Origin: Centropus unirufus
Taxonomy: Eukaryota; Chordata; Aves; Cuculiformes; Centropidae
NCBI GenBank assembly: GCA_013397695.1
Contig: VYZI01000854.1
Span: forward strand, 78,606 to 142,605
Direction: 5' to 3'
Length of the DNA stretch: 64,000 nt
Position 1 is the first letter of the stretch; each line of letters opens with the position of its first letter. Position numbers and translations under genes: made by a program. Shown here piece by piece: positions 50,911-64,000 of this stretch. The notes beneath the pieces are model-generated. The model was not told the origin of the DNA. It ran no database searches and was given only the letters and a program-made list of their open reading frames with translations.

Positions 50911-50977
50911 TTCATATTAAAGTGAGCACTAAGTTATATTTCATATTAAAGTTAGCAGTAAGTTATATTTCATATTA
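50911..50977 (+). repeat. 29-bp tandem duplication, 2.3 copies
   Basis: Unit one at 50911-50939 and unit two at 50940-50968 differ at two positions (GTGAGCACT versus GTTAGCAGT). A partial third copy, TTCATATTA, follows at 50969-50977. About 30 bases upstream the word ATGTGTAGAAATA is also present twice (near 50850 and 50882), so the region has duplicated more than once. Confidence 0.9.
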
Positions 50978-53900
50978 GCTAGAGCAGACCAAGACAGAGA
51001 ATTCGAACTTTTTCTTGTCATCTCATGGGCACTGGCAACGGTGCTGGAGTGCACCTGCTCCCTGTCATCTCAATTTCTGCTCCCTGCCCCTTAGGAAAAA
51101 AAAAACCAAAACAATGAAGGGTAGCCAGCAGAGGGGTTTTATTATTTCTCTCTTTTTTTTTTTTTCACTAGAAAATACAATAAATGAATAGTTCAGGGAG
51201 TTTGAAGTATTTTCCAGTCCAGCATCTTAAAAAATTCTATTAATTGAGACTCAAATGCTGCTAAATGCACTCACATTTATATGCTATGCCTAAAAATCCC
51301 CAGTAGGAAGGGGTGTACAAATGAAGTCTCTTTAGTTCTAGAATTGAGGAGGATTATCTTTACCTCCCGCATAGCATAATTGAATTCTTCCTTTTCTTTT
51401 GACAGTGAATATGATTTTTTATTGTTGGCAATTCCTAACTTTATGAGTTAGTGTACAATTATAATTCATGCATATGTATTTACCAAAATGAATGACTGAC
51501 TGGTTTCCTAGGATTTCTACCAACTTCAGGATCTGAGCATCAAAGAATATAAAAAGCAGACAAAAACACAGTTAATAATAATTTCCATAAGACTGCTCAG
51601 AAATAGTAGGCCATATATTAACATACTGCAAAATGATTTAGGACAGACCATAAATGCCTCTAGTTTAACTCTTGCAAAAAGAACTTTGCAAAATGAACTA
51701 TCTTAGTTGATGGATAATATTTCATAAAATCAGCAATTCCCCTTGCCAGAGGATACAAGCCAAATCTTTTTAACTGAAATATTGTGCAATAATAAAACCG
51801 TGGAAAGAAATTAGTGCTATGTTAGTGTACGTGGGCTAAACTTTAAATGGAATAGATGTTTAGGGGCATGCTGGGAATAAAGATTGAGAATGAAGAAACA
51901 GCCAGAGAGCTTTCACAGTATGTTGTTACAACAACATTAGGTAATCTGAAATGTTCTAAGGATTAGGGGGCACAATCCAGAGGAAGTCAATTGCAAAACT
52001 TTCTCTGACTCCAAGCAATAACTCAAAGTTCAGAGCATATACTCTATTTGTGCCGAGAGATGTCTGATCTTACCTGAATGCACTGGTGAAGGAGCGAAGA
52101 AAAGGTACACAAGCAGGTCAGCCTGCAAGGGGAAGGAAAACCACAGCTTTTGAAATGGCTTCCAGTACAAAAAGAGATGCAAGACACCTTGCAGAAATAG
52201 GAATAAAAACTACATTAACAATCTAGACCACCAGTGTTTGGTCAGGGGGTGAATAGCTACTTAGTTATTATGAGCCAAGAGGTCAATGCTTTTCAGCTTA
52301 AAACAAACGAAATTGGAAAATCTTTGAAGGCTTGTAAAATGGTTAACATTTTGTTTGATGTTTCAGAAAAGCAGATTTTCAGCTTTTTAAAATATATATA
52401 TATAATTTTATATGATTTAAAAATATATTTTTCAACTCTAGGTCACAGCTGTAATTGGTAGTGCATCTGAAATATATACCGTGCATTGCAGTTGTGATAA
52501 CAACCAAGCTCTTATTCTTATTTCATGATATTAACCTATTTAAAGATGTAGTCCAACTTAAGGTGACGCAACTAAGGAGGATATGGGAGCAGAATCTGGC
52601 TCCTTCTACTGCTCTGCATTATTTTTGGTATTTATAGATAACTCAGTTTTGATATAAAGTTACATTTTGGGCTTAATTTATAGTTCTCTATGGTTCTGTT
52701 GATATTATGAATTCTTTCATGCTTATCATAATCTATATGACAAGGTGTTTCTTCTAACTGAGCTGACTGACCAGCATAACAAAGGTATGAAAGATATTCT
52801 TTTCATATTTTGGGTTTTCTTTTTGTGACATGTTAAAGGTAAATGTTGCTGTGATGTGTAAAGCTGTAAAACTGAAACAAGTGGATGGATAATCTACTGA
52901 GGCATCTATGAGTTTGGCTGTTTTGATGGAAGGATTTCAATAGTATATTTACATAGTCACAGCAACCCAGCAGGACTTTCATAAAATTTTTGTCAGGCAT
53001 CCTCAATTTACAAATGAGAAATTAAATGTGAAATAATTGTTATTGGTACATAATAAAGTGCCTTAAGTTTCAGCATGTATGTTTCTATGAAAATTTATAT
53101 TAGGTAATTTAATTTATGAATTGCATGCTTTATGACTCATGCTTTGGTGTTTTCCATCTGTTGGCTATCCTACTTTGAGGAAACTAAGAATGGAAGAGAC
53201 AGCAAACCCTTAGCGAGTTTCTGTTTTCTAAAATTACATTGATTTGAATGATAAACAATATTGGCTGTTCTTCTGAGTGACAGGTATGACTTTTCATAAA
53301 ACTGTTATATGATAGGCCAAGGTAAAATTGAGAAGTCTTATTTATGATTTGTCTTGTGTCTATCTAATGCAAAAAGCAAGAGTTTAACACTACTCACCTT
53401 CCAAAAATCACCATCTGTCATAATTCTTTTTAGATTTTTCTTTAAAATATTTCTTCTTTGTCTGTAAATTTTCCTAGGAATTAATCTTAAATAATAAAAT
53501 GGTCTCATAATTTTTTTTGTTTCTTATTTTGCCTTAGGATTACTCAGTCTTTTCTGGTGCATTTCAGTTTTTCATCCATTTAACATAAAAGTACTTTAAT
53601 TACTCCAGCAATGCCTAAATCGCTTTACTTGTTCTTGTATTTCTCTCGGTAAGCTTGCCAGCCAATCAGTTTATCACTGCAATAAGCAGGTATTTTTCCT
53701 TTCCTTCTTCCTTTTTTTCCTCCTGAAAATTCCTGTTCTCTTTCTCTTCCTCAGTCATAATTACAACATATTGATTTTGTGAGTCTGTTTCATTCCAAAC
53801 TGCAATTTAATCCCATCAGTGTTTGCATTCTTTACGGAAAAAGTGTTTTTTAAACTGTCTCACATTGCACATTTGAGAGAGTTAATGCCGGCGATAGAAG

Positions 53901-56900
53901 AATATGCATATTGACTCCTGTTTATGGAGAAGCTTCCTATAATCTGAATGATATCTTGGTCCAGATTTAATAAATTCTATTTGACTTCCTGCATTACAAC
54001 ATTGTAGAAGCAATCGATGGTTCTATTCCTTATTTACAGCCAGGCAGAGTTATTTTCCCCTCTCAACATTTAACCATGAAACTAAGAGTTAAAAAAGGAG
54101 GGAGGGCAACACAATGAAAATAACGGCTCTATGAAAAAAAATAATATTCTAGCATTAAAAAAATATTGAATAGATGAAAAAAATATTAATCTTCCAACTG
54201 GAATGATCCAGAAGAACTTACTTTTGTACAAGTTTTGTAATGTTTTGCCTTTCATCTTCCAAGCCATTTGTATTTTTTGAAGTGCTTATTGTCGGTATAA
54301 TGCTAGATTTTAAGAAGAAAAAATATTTGTATGCCACAGCCACAAGCTTGACAATGATTTCTGAATCAAGTCCAAAAGTTAATCCTAATTTTAATATTTC
54401 TAATTCATTAATCTTGGCTATAACAATTGCAACCTGCAAAGAGTGAGATTTCTGTACAATTCATCTGTGTGTAAATAAATCCATTTTTACATTAGAAGTA
54501 TCATTAAAACTGGTGTCCAAAAGTTACTAATGCTTTAAATTGTGTCTAAGTAGAAATAGTTCTAAAAGAACCCTTTAATTCTCTAATAAACTTAAACCAA
54601 AAACCATGCTTAAGAGGAAGAAACATTTTTTGGGCTGTAGGTTTAAGAGAACATCAGGTCAAAACAGAGTGTGTACTGCATAGAAAATGCAGTGGAGCTC
54701 TACTAACTCTCAAAGTTTCTGTTTACCTTTCTGTGCTACAGCTGTAAAGCCAAGATGGTGCTGAACTGGCAAAGTTAATCCACAGAAAGACAGGTTGCTT
54801 TTCTGTAGGCAGTGAACGCAAAACAACCAGAGAGTGCACTCATGAGTGTCTCCTCTCATAGATTCAAAAGCTTGCATACTCCATAACTTTTACTTGGCTT
54901 CTGAAGGCATGTCTCAGAGACACCAGAGAGAAAGTCAGATAATCCTGCAAATGATTGAAATAACTTTTTACCAAACTCATGCAAGCTATTGTCTTCAGAA
55001 ATGTGGAGTATGGGGCACAGCAGCAAGTTTGATGGACACAAGGACATACTTTGACAGAGTGACTCTCCATGTGCTGCAGTTTAACTAAGCTCACCTTACT
55101 GTGAGGTGAATACTAGTGTGAAGGCTACCTCTGCAATAAATAACTTCAATTTTAAATGAACATTTTCCTATTCATTTCTGAATATATTTCAGTCAGTTTT
55201 AAAATGCATAAATTCCCTTTACCAAGTAATTTCATGTATTTTTATTTTCAATGGAAACTGAATAAAATTTTAAATATTCAAAGGCCTTCAATGATGGAAT
55301 TTGCATGTTTTAACCATACATACATAGGCCTAGAAAAGAGATGCTTTAAGGTACTAAGAAAATAAAAATAAAACTTTTTGTCAAAGGCATTAGTAGTTAC
55401 TCTAAAACCAAGTGTTAAGATTACTTATTTAAACAAAAAAATGGAAGCAATCCTTGTGAATTTCATCTGAACACTGCAGGAATCATTGTATTATAAAGAT
55501 ATGTGAAACATAATTTATAATGCAATGAAATCAGTCGGATCTTTCTATTGACTTTGGATAGAGCTTTTTCTCAGTGAAGCAGCAGAAATGTATCATGACT
55601 AGTAAGACCCAAAATATCAAATCATTACAATAAAGCAGTTTAAAAGAAAAAAAGAGACATTGCTGATTTATTCAGATACTTTATGAGTAAATTAAATTTT
55701 GTTCAGTGACTATCTGATAAATGTATAAAACCATTAAGCTAATAAAAATCCTAGCTAATAAATGCAGAATAATAATTACAGCCAAATGCATTAAATTAAT
55801 TAAATCTCTTCTGAACCAATTTATGTTATAATAACTGTAGTCATGTGATTAGGGTCTCTTAAAACAATGTTTTATCAAACTATCTGCTGTAGAGCCTGGC
55901 AAGCATTTAATCTTTAATTTTATTCGGAAAAGTTATAACAAAGATGAATTCTTTCATACACACACGGTGCATTTGTTTTCTGTGCTTTGAGCCACATCTT
56001 CCATACATTTTTTACTGCCACACTTTCCCAAATACCTTCTCTCCTGCACTGCCCAAATACAGAGGCAGTGGAGATGTGAGATATACTGCATAATGCTTTG
56101 TCATGTCACTGTAGGCTTTCTGCATGACAGAAGATCTTTAAAATCTTTTAAAGGGCATGCTGGCCCAAAAGAATTTAATGGCAAATCCCCATCTGGATTC
56201 TAACAGGGCCACAAAAGAACTTAGCAATTTTTCTGCCAGGTAGCAGTCTTTCATATCATCTATGACTGATGGCAAAGGAACTCAGTTTTGGCTGAGCGTC
56301 TGGCCCCGAGTTTGTGTTAATGCAATAATGTTTTTATGTATTTTTAGAAAATAAATTCTTTTATTAGTTATTATCTTCCTAAATCTTTTGCAAAGTAGAA
56401 GAGGTAACTGGACAGATGTACAAGAGAGGAATTCTTCTGAACAATATTGGTAAACATTCTTTGTCTTTGACTTTTTTGGTTCCATACTGTGTATTCAAAA
56501 TTTTTACTTTTTAAAGCCTGCATTTTTCTCTTGTGATTGTTGAGCAATGTTTGCTTTACTCATGAACATATACCTATGTAAGTGGTATAGTGTATCCATG
56601 CACACACCGGAATGAATATATCAGGATATTGAGTAAAATTATCTTATTTTACACAGATTAAAGCAGACAAAGTATATAATTGAGTAGATCAACTTCTTAC
56701 AGAAGTATGTAATCTAATATAATGTTTAATGATCAGTTTCTATCTACAGACAATATGTAGGTGCACTATGAATCATTTGAAGCATGGCAATACTGATCAT
56801 TTGCTGCAGGCAATGACCTTTTCATGTAGTTCAGAGGAACTAGTTCTAGTCCCATTCCCTGATAGTCCTTCCCATAGTATTTTCTGATCTTGTCTGTCAC

Positions 56901-59730
56901 TAGAAAATTTTGTAAGAAGTCTTATGTTGCTTATGTACCAATTGCTAAAATTGATAATGGATCAATCTGTGCTCCTGGCATGTACAGGCCAACAGAAGTA
57001 CCTACTTGACTACCCTCTGAACGTGTCCTGCCTGTCCGAGACAGCCGTCCTGCATATCCCTTTTCTACCACTCACTCTACATGGTCTATTTTGTGGTGGT
57101 AGTCAGCCACAGTATATTTGATAAAGATGTTAGTTAACTGTGATATTTGTTCAATATTTGTTCTGGAATCCACTTTCTTCCTACACTTGCTGGGAGATAT
57201 TCATCAATTTCAATGTTGAATTTTCACTAACATGTTAAGTTTACTGAGCCCTTTCCAATCAGGCAATTTTCAGTGATTCTTAAAACTATAAAATCAAGAC
57301 AAATTTCTAAGCAAAGATTTTTCAAACTTTGTACACAGGTGTATCAACATGCACTTAGAATATACTGGCTGGAAGAACTGTATTCAACTGTCTTCTTGCA
57401 GTGTCCCTGAGGAAAAGGAATTTTATTTAGTAAAAACTCTAGAAATGCTTAACTGAGCACTGCTTGTGAATCTGTTTTATCCACTCAAGTAGAGAAATCG
57501 AGCACAAATAGAAATTCCAAGGCTCTTAAAAGAGAAAGGACAGCAGAAGCAGTAAGAGATCATATGTGGAGGGCGAACATAGTATTCTTTAACGTATACA
57601 GAAACAATGCATGACTACTTTGAGAGATCTTTCTGTAAATCTGTTTGTTTATCATGAAGGAAAAACAGATGCCAAATAACATCCACAGCAAGTAGGACCA
57701 AATCTGATAATGAGAAATGCCAGTATAAAAATTGCATGGGTTTTGCTGAATTTCTGCTGTACGTGATATTAAAATAAATTTATTCATATTTTTCATTATA
57801 TAATGATAATGATTTTTTTCTGTAGACCATAATTAATACCTCATGTGAAGATTCCTGTGGTTAAAATGCATTATGAGCTATCAGAGATGGAAACACTCAC
57901 AGCATGATTTTTGTTTTGGTGGCGCTTTTTTTTCATTGTTTTTATTAAGTCCAAGCAGAGACTCTGATTTTTAGCCACATTTTCTCACTATTTCAAAATT
58001 GCCATAGCTGGTGATACTGCAGTGCAAAGAAACATTTTCATAAACATAAAGCACACAACTTTGCTGTGAGAGTAAACTTTGCATTAATAGAACCAGAGTC
58101 CTTTTAAACAGGCAACTGTAAACAGAGGAACATGCACACAGAAGCAGAAGAATACTTTATTTTTATTACTTTAAAAATGTATAATTAGAATAAAATGCCA
58201 TTATTCTTATACAAACAGATATCATTGAGTGTTATTTTTCACTGTCACTTGAAACAGTTGCGCACATTCTTTAAAAGTGTTGATTCCTAAGGTAATTTTT
58301 ATTTGCTAATAGCATCTGATTTATTTGACATATTTGAACATGTGGTTATTTGATAATAACATTTTAATTTAATATTCTTTTCTTATCATTTAGTAAAAGT
58401 ACTTTGGCTCTCTCTTTATAACTGAGTCAGGTAGGCTACCTTTGGCTCCTCTTCATTTCTTAGTGCTGCATATGGATTTCTGTCAGTATGTTTGCTTCTC
58501 ACTTTACCAACTGTCAGAAATAATCAGCTTACTGACTCAAATTTATTCAGGTGCAAATAGAAGCTGCACTTTGTCATATGAATACCAAAGGATGAATCTA
58601 CAGAAGTCTTAGACCTTTTAGGTAAAGTAGTATAAACAGAGCAAGATACATACAAATGCAGATCAAATGTTATGTTCAACCAAAATGTGTATAAATTCTC
58701 ATTCCTTTTTCTCATCATCTCATTTTTCTCATTATTAGACATTTCTGTAAGCATTCAGAAGAAAATTGCAAAGAAGCAACTGGTTTTATTGTCTAGTGAG
58801 TCAAAAGTGTACAAATACAAAAAACGATTATGAAGCTTTTAGTAACACATATATGGTACATTTTTTTTCTAAACAGCTTTCAAAAACGTCTCCTCATGTT
58901 TACATGTTGTTTTAAAGAATGGATGTACCCTAAATGAATTGTTACCTGTTTGTAGATTGCTTTACTGTGCCTTAACACAAAAGGCAAACTGCTATTTGCT
59001 GAATTCTGGACACCTAATAGTCCTGAGATGTTTGCATTCTGAAAATATTGTAGAGGCTGAGAGAATTAGTAACTTATTTTACTAACAAGGGAATGAGAAA
59101 AAGAGGTTAAGGCTTCAGTACTGCAACTCTCTGAGGTACTGTCGTCAGGTCAGCAAGTGTCCTGGCTGAACATCAAAGATCTAATTTTAGAGGAACTATG
59201 CATGATCTCAAGTAAATCATCTAACTTATCTACATTTTCAGGGTCATTCTTATATTGTTAACTTAAAAATATGGTGGAGTTCTATTATTTTTGTGAATTT
59301 TAGTTGTATTGGTAACAAACAAAAATATGCCAATGGTATTGGTAAGGTGGAATAGCCATAAATTTTACATGCAATTTTAAAATAAAATTTACAATTTAAA
59401 TCGAGTCAGTGTTTTAATACATGGATGATTCTATCGAACCCTTTTCTTCTAGGTCAACTTCCTATCTATTAGGATTCCATTGGCATTTTCCTTCTGTGTT
59501 GGACACTTCAAGAAATTGGATGATCTTGCTTTTGGTTTATGGGAAAAGAATCATTCTGCTAACCTGGTTTTAGAGTTCTCATATGAGTGACATAAAGGAT
59601 GTCTACATGTGGTAGGTATAAATATGGCTTACACAGGAAAGGTGAAAAGGTGAAAAGTAAGTAAACAGTGCTAGAATTGCACTCAATTCTGACTCTACGT
59701 TTGTGGTTTATAATGAATACATCAGGAAAA

Positions 59731-59770
59731 CTTCCATAACTTCCAAAACTTCCATAACTTCCATAACTTT
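59731..59770 (+). repeat. 9-bp CTTCCATAA minisatellite, four units
   Basis: CTTCCATAA, CTTCCAAAA, CTTCCATAA and CTTCCATAA follow one another from 59731 to 59766, with a trailing CTTT. On the minus strand this happens to translate as a Tyr-Gly-Ser/Phe-Gly-Ser repeat inside an 80-codon frame. That is a by-product of the repeat, not evidence for a protein. Confidence 0.95.
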
Positions 59771-62348
59771 TAATTTTGTTGCAAGAGCACACCCTTGACA
59801 ATTCTACAGATATAAAGAAATTAATCTTACTTTATATTCTTTTACAAGTTTGATTCCATCATTTAGAAAATTAAAATTGATACTTGCCTTCCCTCGCCTA
59901 AGCTCTCTCCATGTGAAGACTAGACATGCAGTTGTTTTGACATGCTTTGAGACTATTCATTATCCCCCTTATCAGACAGCAGCAAGTTGTGGATTTTAAG
60001 AGGTACAAAATTGCTTTGAGTATCAGATGCCTTTCTTAAAGGTTTCATCTCTACAACATTCTATCAAAATGATGATTTATAGATGCATCTTCCTCCTTTC
60101 TGAACAGTGAAAACTCTTGATATGTTCTAGACTTTTCACAATATACCAGTTCAAAATACCTGTACACTGAGATCAGTATTATCAGCATTATTTCTGGATT
60201 CTCGGTCATGTCAGATCTGTTGGACAAACTATGTTTTGTTCCCTCAGCAGTAATTTTTTTGTTGTTTAGGTGGTATTTAAATATCTACATGTTGCATTTA
60301 AATGCCATACAATGATTTCTTGGTTCATTAGTTTGTAATAAAGGCATGTTACTTTGATGTCAGACAAATTAAAAAAAAAGTATTTTTTAATGAATGAGAC
60401 TACTATATAGTTCAGAACAGCTGTGGGATAAATTAAAATCTGCTATGTGAAATAAGTCCACTGCAGCACCAGAAAAGTCTTTTCCTTTTTTAAAAAAGCT
60501 CCATGTACTTACACACACCACTAAGAAGTGATTTCTCTCTTGAGTTGCCTGTGATACAAAAAGTCCGTATCTGAGTCTGGAAACTATCAACAGATTATCT
60601 TCCCAGGCTAGTTTGCCTAAGAATGTCTCTGAAGCCTTTCAAAATTTTGGCTGCTGCAGCTGTAGAGACAGTGTTGAAAGGGTGTGCAACACATAAAGAA
60701 AGATTGGGAGCTAGGATAAACTGGTCTTGGGAATTTCAGTTCTCTGTTGTCCCTAGTGCCATTACTGCCCCGGTGAATAAGGTTAATAACATAGCCTATA
60801 ATCTTACATTGTTTGTAAGTTCATCTTGTGATTACTAACTTCTGAATAATATGTTAAACTTACTGCATTAATTATCTTGCAGTGGTTTAATTTTTCTTCA
60901 TAATGGATCTAACAGAATAAAAAATGTTATTGTGAATACTAGATTTCGCACCAGGGTACTTAAAATCTCAATGTAGGTATTTAACAAGACTTTGCATGCT
61001 CATTTCTAATTTTGGGTATTCCTATATCACATGCGATGCTTTTGGAGCAGAGTGACTTTCACGAAACATGTTGTTACAGTCACTATTTGCATTCGAATAA
61101 AAGTGAGAAATGTGCACGAGAAAGTATTTTAACTATTTTGTTTTGATGTTGCAGAACTACAGTGTCTGAACAAGCCAAGTCATTTACTACTTAAAAAAAA
61201 AAAGTCATAAGCATATCTATTGTAAGGTACTATTCAATAGGATAAATTAGATTTTCTGAGGCTGACTCTTATCTTATTTAAAGGTATCCCAGCTGGAGAG
61301 TTCTTAAGTTTGCAAGAGTAAAGTAAGATTTGGAGTATCGGTGGGGCAAGTCCACAGAATGAACTATGTAACTTCTGAAGTTCTGAGCATCTTTGCTTTT
61401 GGTAAAAATGCGTAAAAATCTTATGATGAGCAAAAAATGACTAATAATACTATTCGGATTTTGTAATAAAGCAAGTAAACATAGTTTCTGGGTTTTTTTC
61501 TGTCTTTTTAGACTTCCATCTTGAAGTTTCTGAAAATGTGATTGTTGGAAAAAAAACTTTCTCTAACCAAATATATCATTGTAGGGGCTGTAGAAAAGGA
61601 GTATTGTAAATGTGAAAACTTTCAGTGCTTGAATGACCATGTAAATCTATAAAGAGACACATTCAGAACAATGAACTGGCTAATTTTTAATTATCATTAT
61701 TTTCAGAGTTAAGTACATTAAGTAGTAGTTTGGGGGAAGATAAGGTTTTTGTACCTACTCTAAGGTAGTAGTGAAGGAAGAAAATATTCAAGAAATGGAA
61801 CACACTGATAATGGGGCCATTATCAGATTGACTATCAGTTTGGTAAGTTTAAAGCTTTATCTACATGAAAACAAATCTCAAAATGTTTATGGTACCTACT
61901 CTGTCTTATATTTTCAGTTTTAATTATCCTTCAAATTGTGTGTACAGCTGACAGAATGGAAGCTTTTACCTGAAACAACTGAACCTTCCAATCTGCCCTC
62001 CTGGTACAAAGAAGATTTTGCCAAGGTCAACCCAACCATTAAATTTTGCAGACCTCCTGAAGCTGCAGCCTGTGTGTGATTCCATTACTCACACATGCCC
62101 CACAGCAGGGTAATTGGAACCTCATTAATCCTCCTTAGGAAAACAACTTCCAAATTGGAACCACTACAACAATAAGGATATCTCATTAATAACAGTCAGT
62201 GATAGCTGTCTTGTATGAATACTCTTCTAAGATTGAAATAAAGCATCCAAATATTCCTCTCTTTTCAGCAGAAATCCACATTTTGGTCCTACATAGAAAT
62301 GTGTATCACATGAAAATATGGTACCCCTTCTAATGACTTGCATGTAAG

Positions 62349-62388
62349 GATAATTGATTATATAATTGATAAAGATAATTGATTATAT
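62349..62388 (+). repeat. 25-bp tandem duplication
   Basis: GATAATTGATTATAT at 62349-62363 recurs at 62374-62388, separated by AATTGATAAA. The spacer itself echoes the unit (AATTGAT). This is a small AT-rich duplication. Confidence 0.85.
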
Positions 62389-63000
62389 TATCTTTTATTC
62401 ATGTTGTTATCCAATTCACATTTCAAATCCATAGTGATAACATAATTTAGTAATGCTTTAGCTTTGAAACCTTCATCTAAACAGAATGAGAACAAAGAAC
62501 AGGTAGTGATTTCCCCACAGCATCCTTGTTTTACTGAAGTAAATTATCTAGGTAAGAAAATGTATAAGATCATAGTTTCACTATCTACAAGCAGGAAGAG
62601 GTAACTATATACACAGAGAATTTGCTGGTTGGATGTCGACTTTCGGACACGGCATCAGATGTGTGCATCCTGGCCATGCACAGCCTGCTCACCCTGCAGC
62701 AGGCTCTACAGCAGTGATACACAGAAAAGTCAATGCACAGGACTATTTATTCTATCCCACATCCCTCCCATAGGAAGCATGGGGTGGGGATTGAGGGGAC
62801 TGTTTCATTTCTTTATCCTACGCCACAAATAAACAAAACGATATACTTCTCATTTGGATTTTCCTTTATGTAGTAATTTTATACTTAGCAAACAAAATTT
62901 CTGTGACATTTCCATGTAGTGTTTCTGTAAAAGATTTGCCTTTCTCAGCCTCTTCATGAGCATGTCTTTTCACATCCTCTGTGACAAGTAGTGTTACAGG

Positions 63001-63015
63001 AAAAAAAAAAAAAAA
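63001..63015 (+). repeat. A15 tract
   Basis: Fifteen A follow GTGTTACAGG. No processed pseudogene or SINE body is evident upstream, so this is taken as a plain homopolymer. Confidence 0.9.
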
Positions 63016-64000
63016 GAGGTAAACTCAAACAGAAAACGTTTTACATTTGCACTACAAAATCTGTATTAACTTTTAGGTACTATAAACTGGAACCAGCATT
63101 CAAGATGTAAATTTCAAGTGATCCAGATGACTTTTTTTAAAAAAAATTCCTGTTATTTCTTCAGTGTAGTCCGTTACAGCATATTTTAAAACAATGTTCT
63201 AATTATTTAGTTACAAATCTGAGTCAGCATGCATGTTGATAGTTAATATAGTCATCACTAATAAAAATACATTTTGCATTCACTAAAGCATATGGATATC
63301 CAGCTGTAGGCTGTTTGGGACAAAGCTCTCTTCCTATGTTTCTGTACAGTTTTGGATATTGATTGGAGTAACAGCCTGGAAGAACAATTATTATGTGAAT
63401 AATAATTTTCTAAGAAAATATTGCCACAACTCCTTTATATGGAAAGCACTCATGTCATGACAATTGGCAATGTGGTGCTAATATAAAATAAATTATGATG
63501 AGTGATTTAACAAGAAAAATCAAAGTTAATAACATACGTAATAACTGAGAACATAATTTAGGGGAGTTGATATGTTTCAGAGGGTCACACTCAGCTGCCT
63601 TTTGTTTATTTATGCAAGATTTATTGCTACATACAATGCTAATTAATAATCACGTGACGCAATAGGATTAAAACCTGACAGAAATCAGACCAAGTGAGTT
63701 TTAAGCCATATTGGTGGTGGCGTTTCCTCCTCAGATTTCCAACTAATGAGGCAGAATGGTAGCATCAGTTTGTGATTGTTCGCATGCATATGCAATTATA
63801 TCTGCATTCTTGAAGAGAATGAGAGACACTGTACAGCAGATGATCCGAAAAAAAAGGGGAAAAGATTGAAGAAGAAAGTTGTCCTAGGTTACAATGTAAG
63901 ATGTGCCCAAAGGTATGTATTCTATCACCATCTTCACAAGCTGTTAAAGCAGGTGGGGCAATGTTCATTGTCTCCTACCATGACTCATCCTTGATAACTC

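Larger units (their letters stand above)
44981..53000. other. AT-rich non-coding DNA, no gene seen
   Basis: No gene is supported; the 113-codon frame at 45190-45531 begins with GTG and is unrecognised. The block includes the TA-rich tandem array at 46841-46907, a 29-bp duplication at 50911-50977, a T13 tract at 51153-51165, an ambiguous base at 49372, and repeat-free stretches at about 47790-48060 and 48885-49080 that look more constrained. Possible ancient SINE relics begin at about 52540. Confidence 0.6.
53001..64000. other. AT-rich non-coding DNA, no gene seen
   Basis: No gene is supported. Short open frames (54240-54446, 54846-55088, 56924-57121, 62629-62832) have unrecognised translations, and a small GC-richer piece sits at about 62625-62800. 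Repeats listed separately lie at 59731-59770, 62349-62388 and 63001-63015. Stretches at about 55740-55960, 56090-56230 and 63590-63740 are repeat-free, with clustered TAATTA or TTTATGCAA words, and might be conserved elements. Confidence 0.6.

Noticed and set aside
59559..59801. Minus-strand 80-codon frame with a Tyr-Gly-Ser repeat resembling a low-complexity protein
   Set aside because: The repeat is the 9-bp CTTCCATAA minisatellite read in one frame; the rest has no recognisable content.
62986..63015. A15 tract as a possible processed-pseudogene tail
   Set aside because: No gene-like or SINE-like sequence lies upstream and no flanking direct repeats are seen.
1..64000. CRISPR arrays, operons, phage or plasmid modules
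   Set aside because: No regularly spaced identical repeats, no ribosome-binding-site/ORF trains and vertebrate-type base composition throughout.

Overview
The window looks like about 64 kb of non-coding vertebrate nuclear DNA, most likely avian. It is AT-rich and CpG-poor, with many short A/T runs and small microsatellites. The one interspersed repeat I can name with confidence is a decayed 3' piece of a CR1 LINE at about 25.96-26.63 kb on the + strand. A single short CR1 in 64 kb, with little other repeat content, fits a gene-poor part of a bird macrochromosome better than a mammal (no L1 or Alu) or a typical turtle or crocodile (more CR1). A crocodilian or turtle source cannot be excluded. 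Nothing suggests bacterial, viral or plasmid DNA: there are no operon-like gene runs, no rRNA or tRNA, and no CRISPR array.

I find no protein-coding gene that I can support. The longest open frame is 164 codons. Open frames of 60-164 codons are roughly what six frames of random AT-rich sequence this long would give. None of their translations contains a family, domain or motif I recognise. The window is therefore either intergenic (a gene desert) or inside a large intron. Two stretches look slightly exon-like: 15.58-16.02 kb (splice-acceptor-like site plus the longest open frame) and 44.80-44.97 kb (acceptor, open frame, good donor). Both are speculative.

Layout: 1-5.75 kb is plain AT-rich DNA with a pair of GCTAG palindromes near 1.78 kb. 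5.75-6.19 kb is a less AT-rich patch. 6.2-9.8 kb holds a small CCATT pentamer array and a TA/CA microsatellite. 9.8-10.14 kb is a patch open on both strands. 10.1-15.2 kb is AT-rich with one GC run at 13.36 kb. 15.2-16.0 kb carries the longest open frame. 16-25.96 kb is plain, with two small tandem duplications and an A22 tract. 25.96-26.63 kb is the CR1. 26.6-36 kb includes a nested 15-bp duplication at 32.4 kb and a 16-bp palindrome at 34.68 kb. 36.0-36.3 kb is a GC-richer patch with a CTCF-like site. 36.3-44.7 kb has an ATT/GGT microsatellite and two strong inverted repeats (39.39 and 42.91 kb). 45-64 kb is AT-rich with several small tandem repeats, possible ancient MIR/CORE-SINE relics, and one ambiguous base at 49372.

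I do not see an undescribed biological system here. The most checkable leads are the exon-like stretches, the perfect inverted repeats, the 32.4-kb duplication and a few candidate conserved regulatory stretches. They should be tested by cross-species alignment and RNA-seq before any weight is placed on them.
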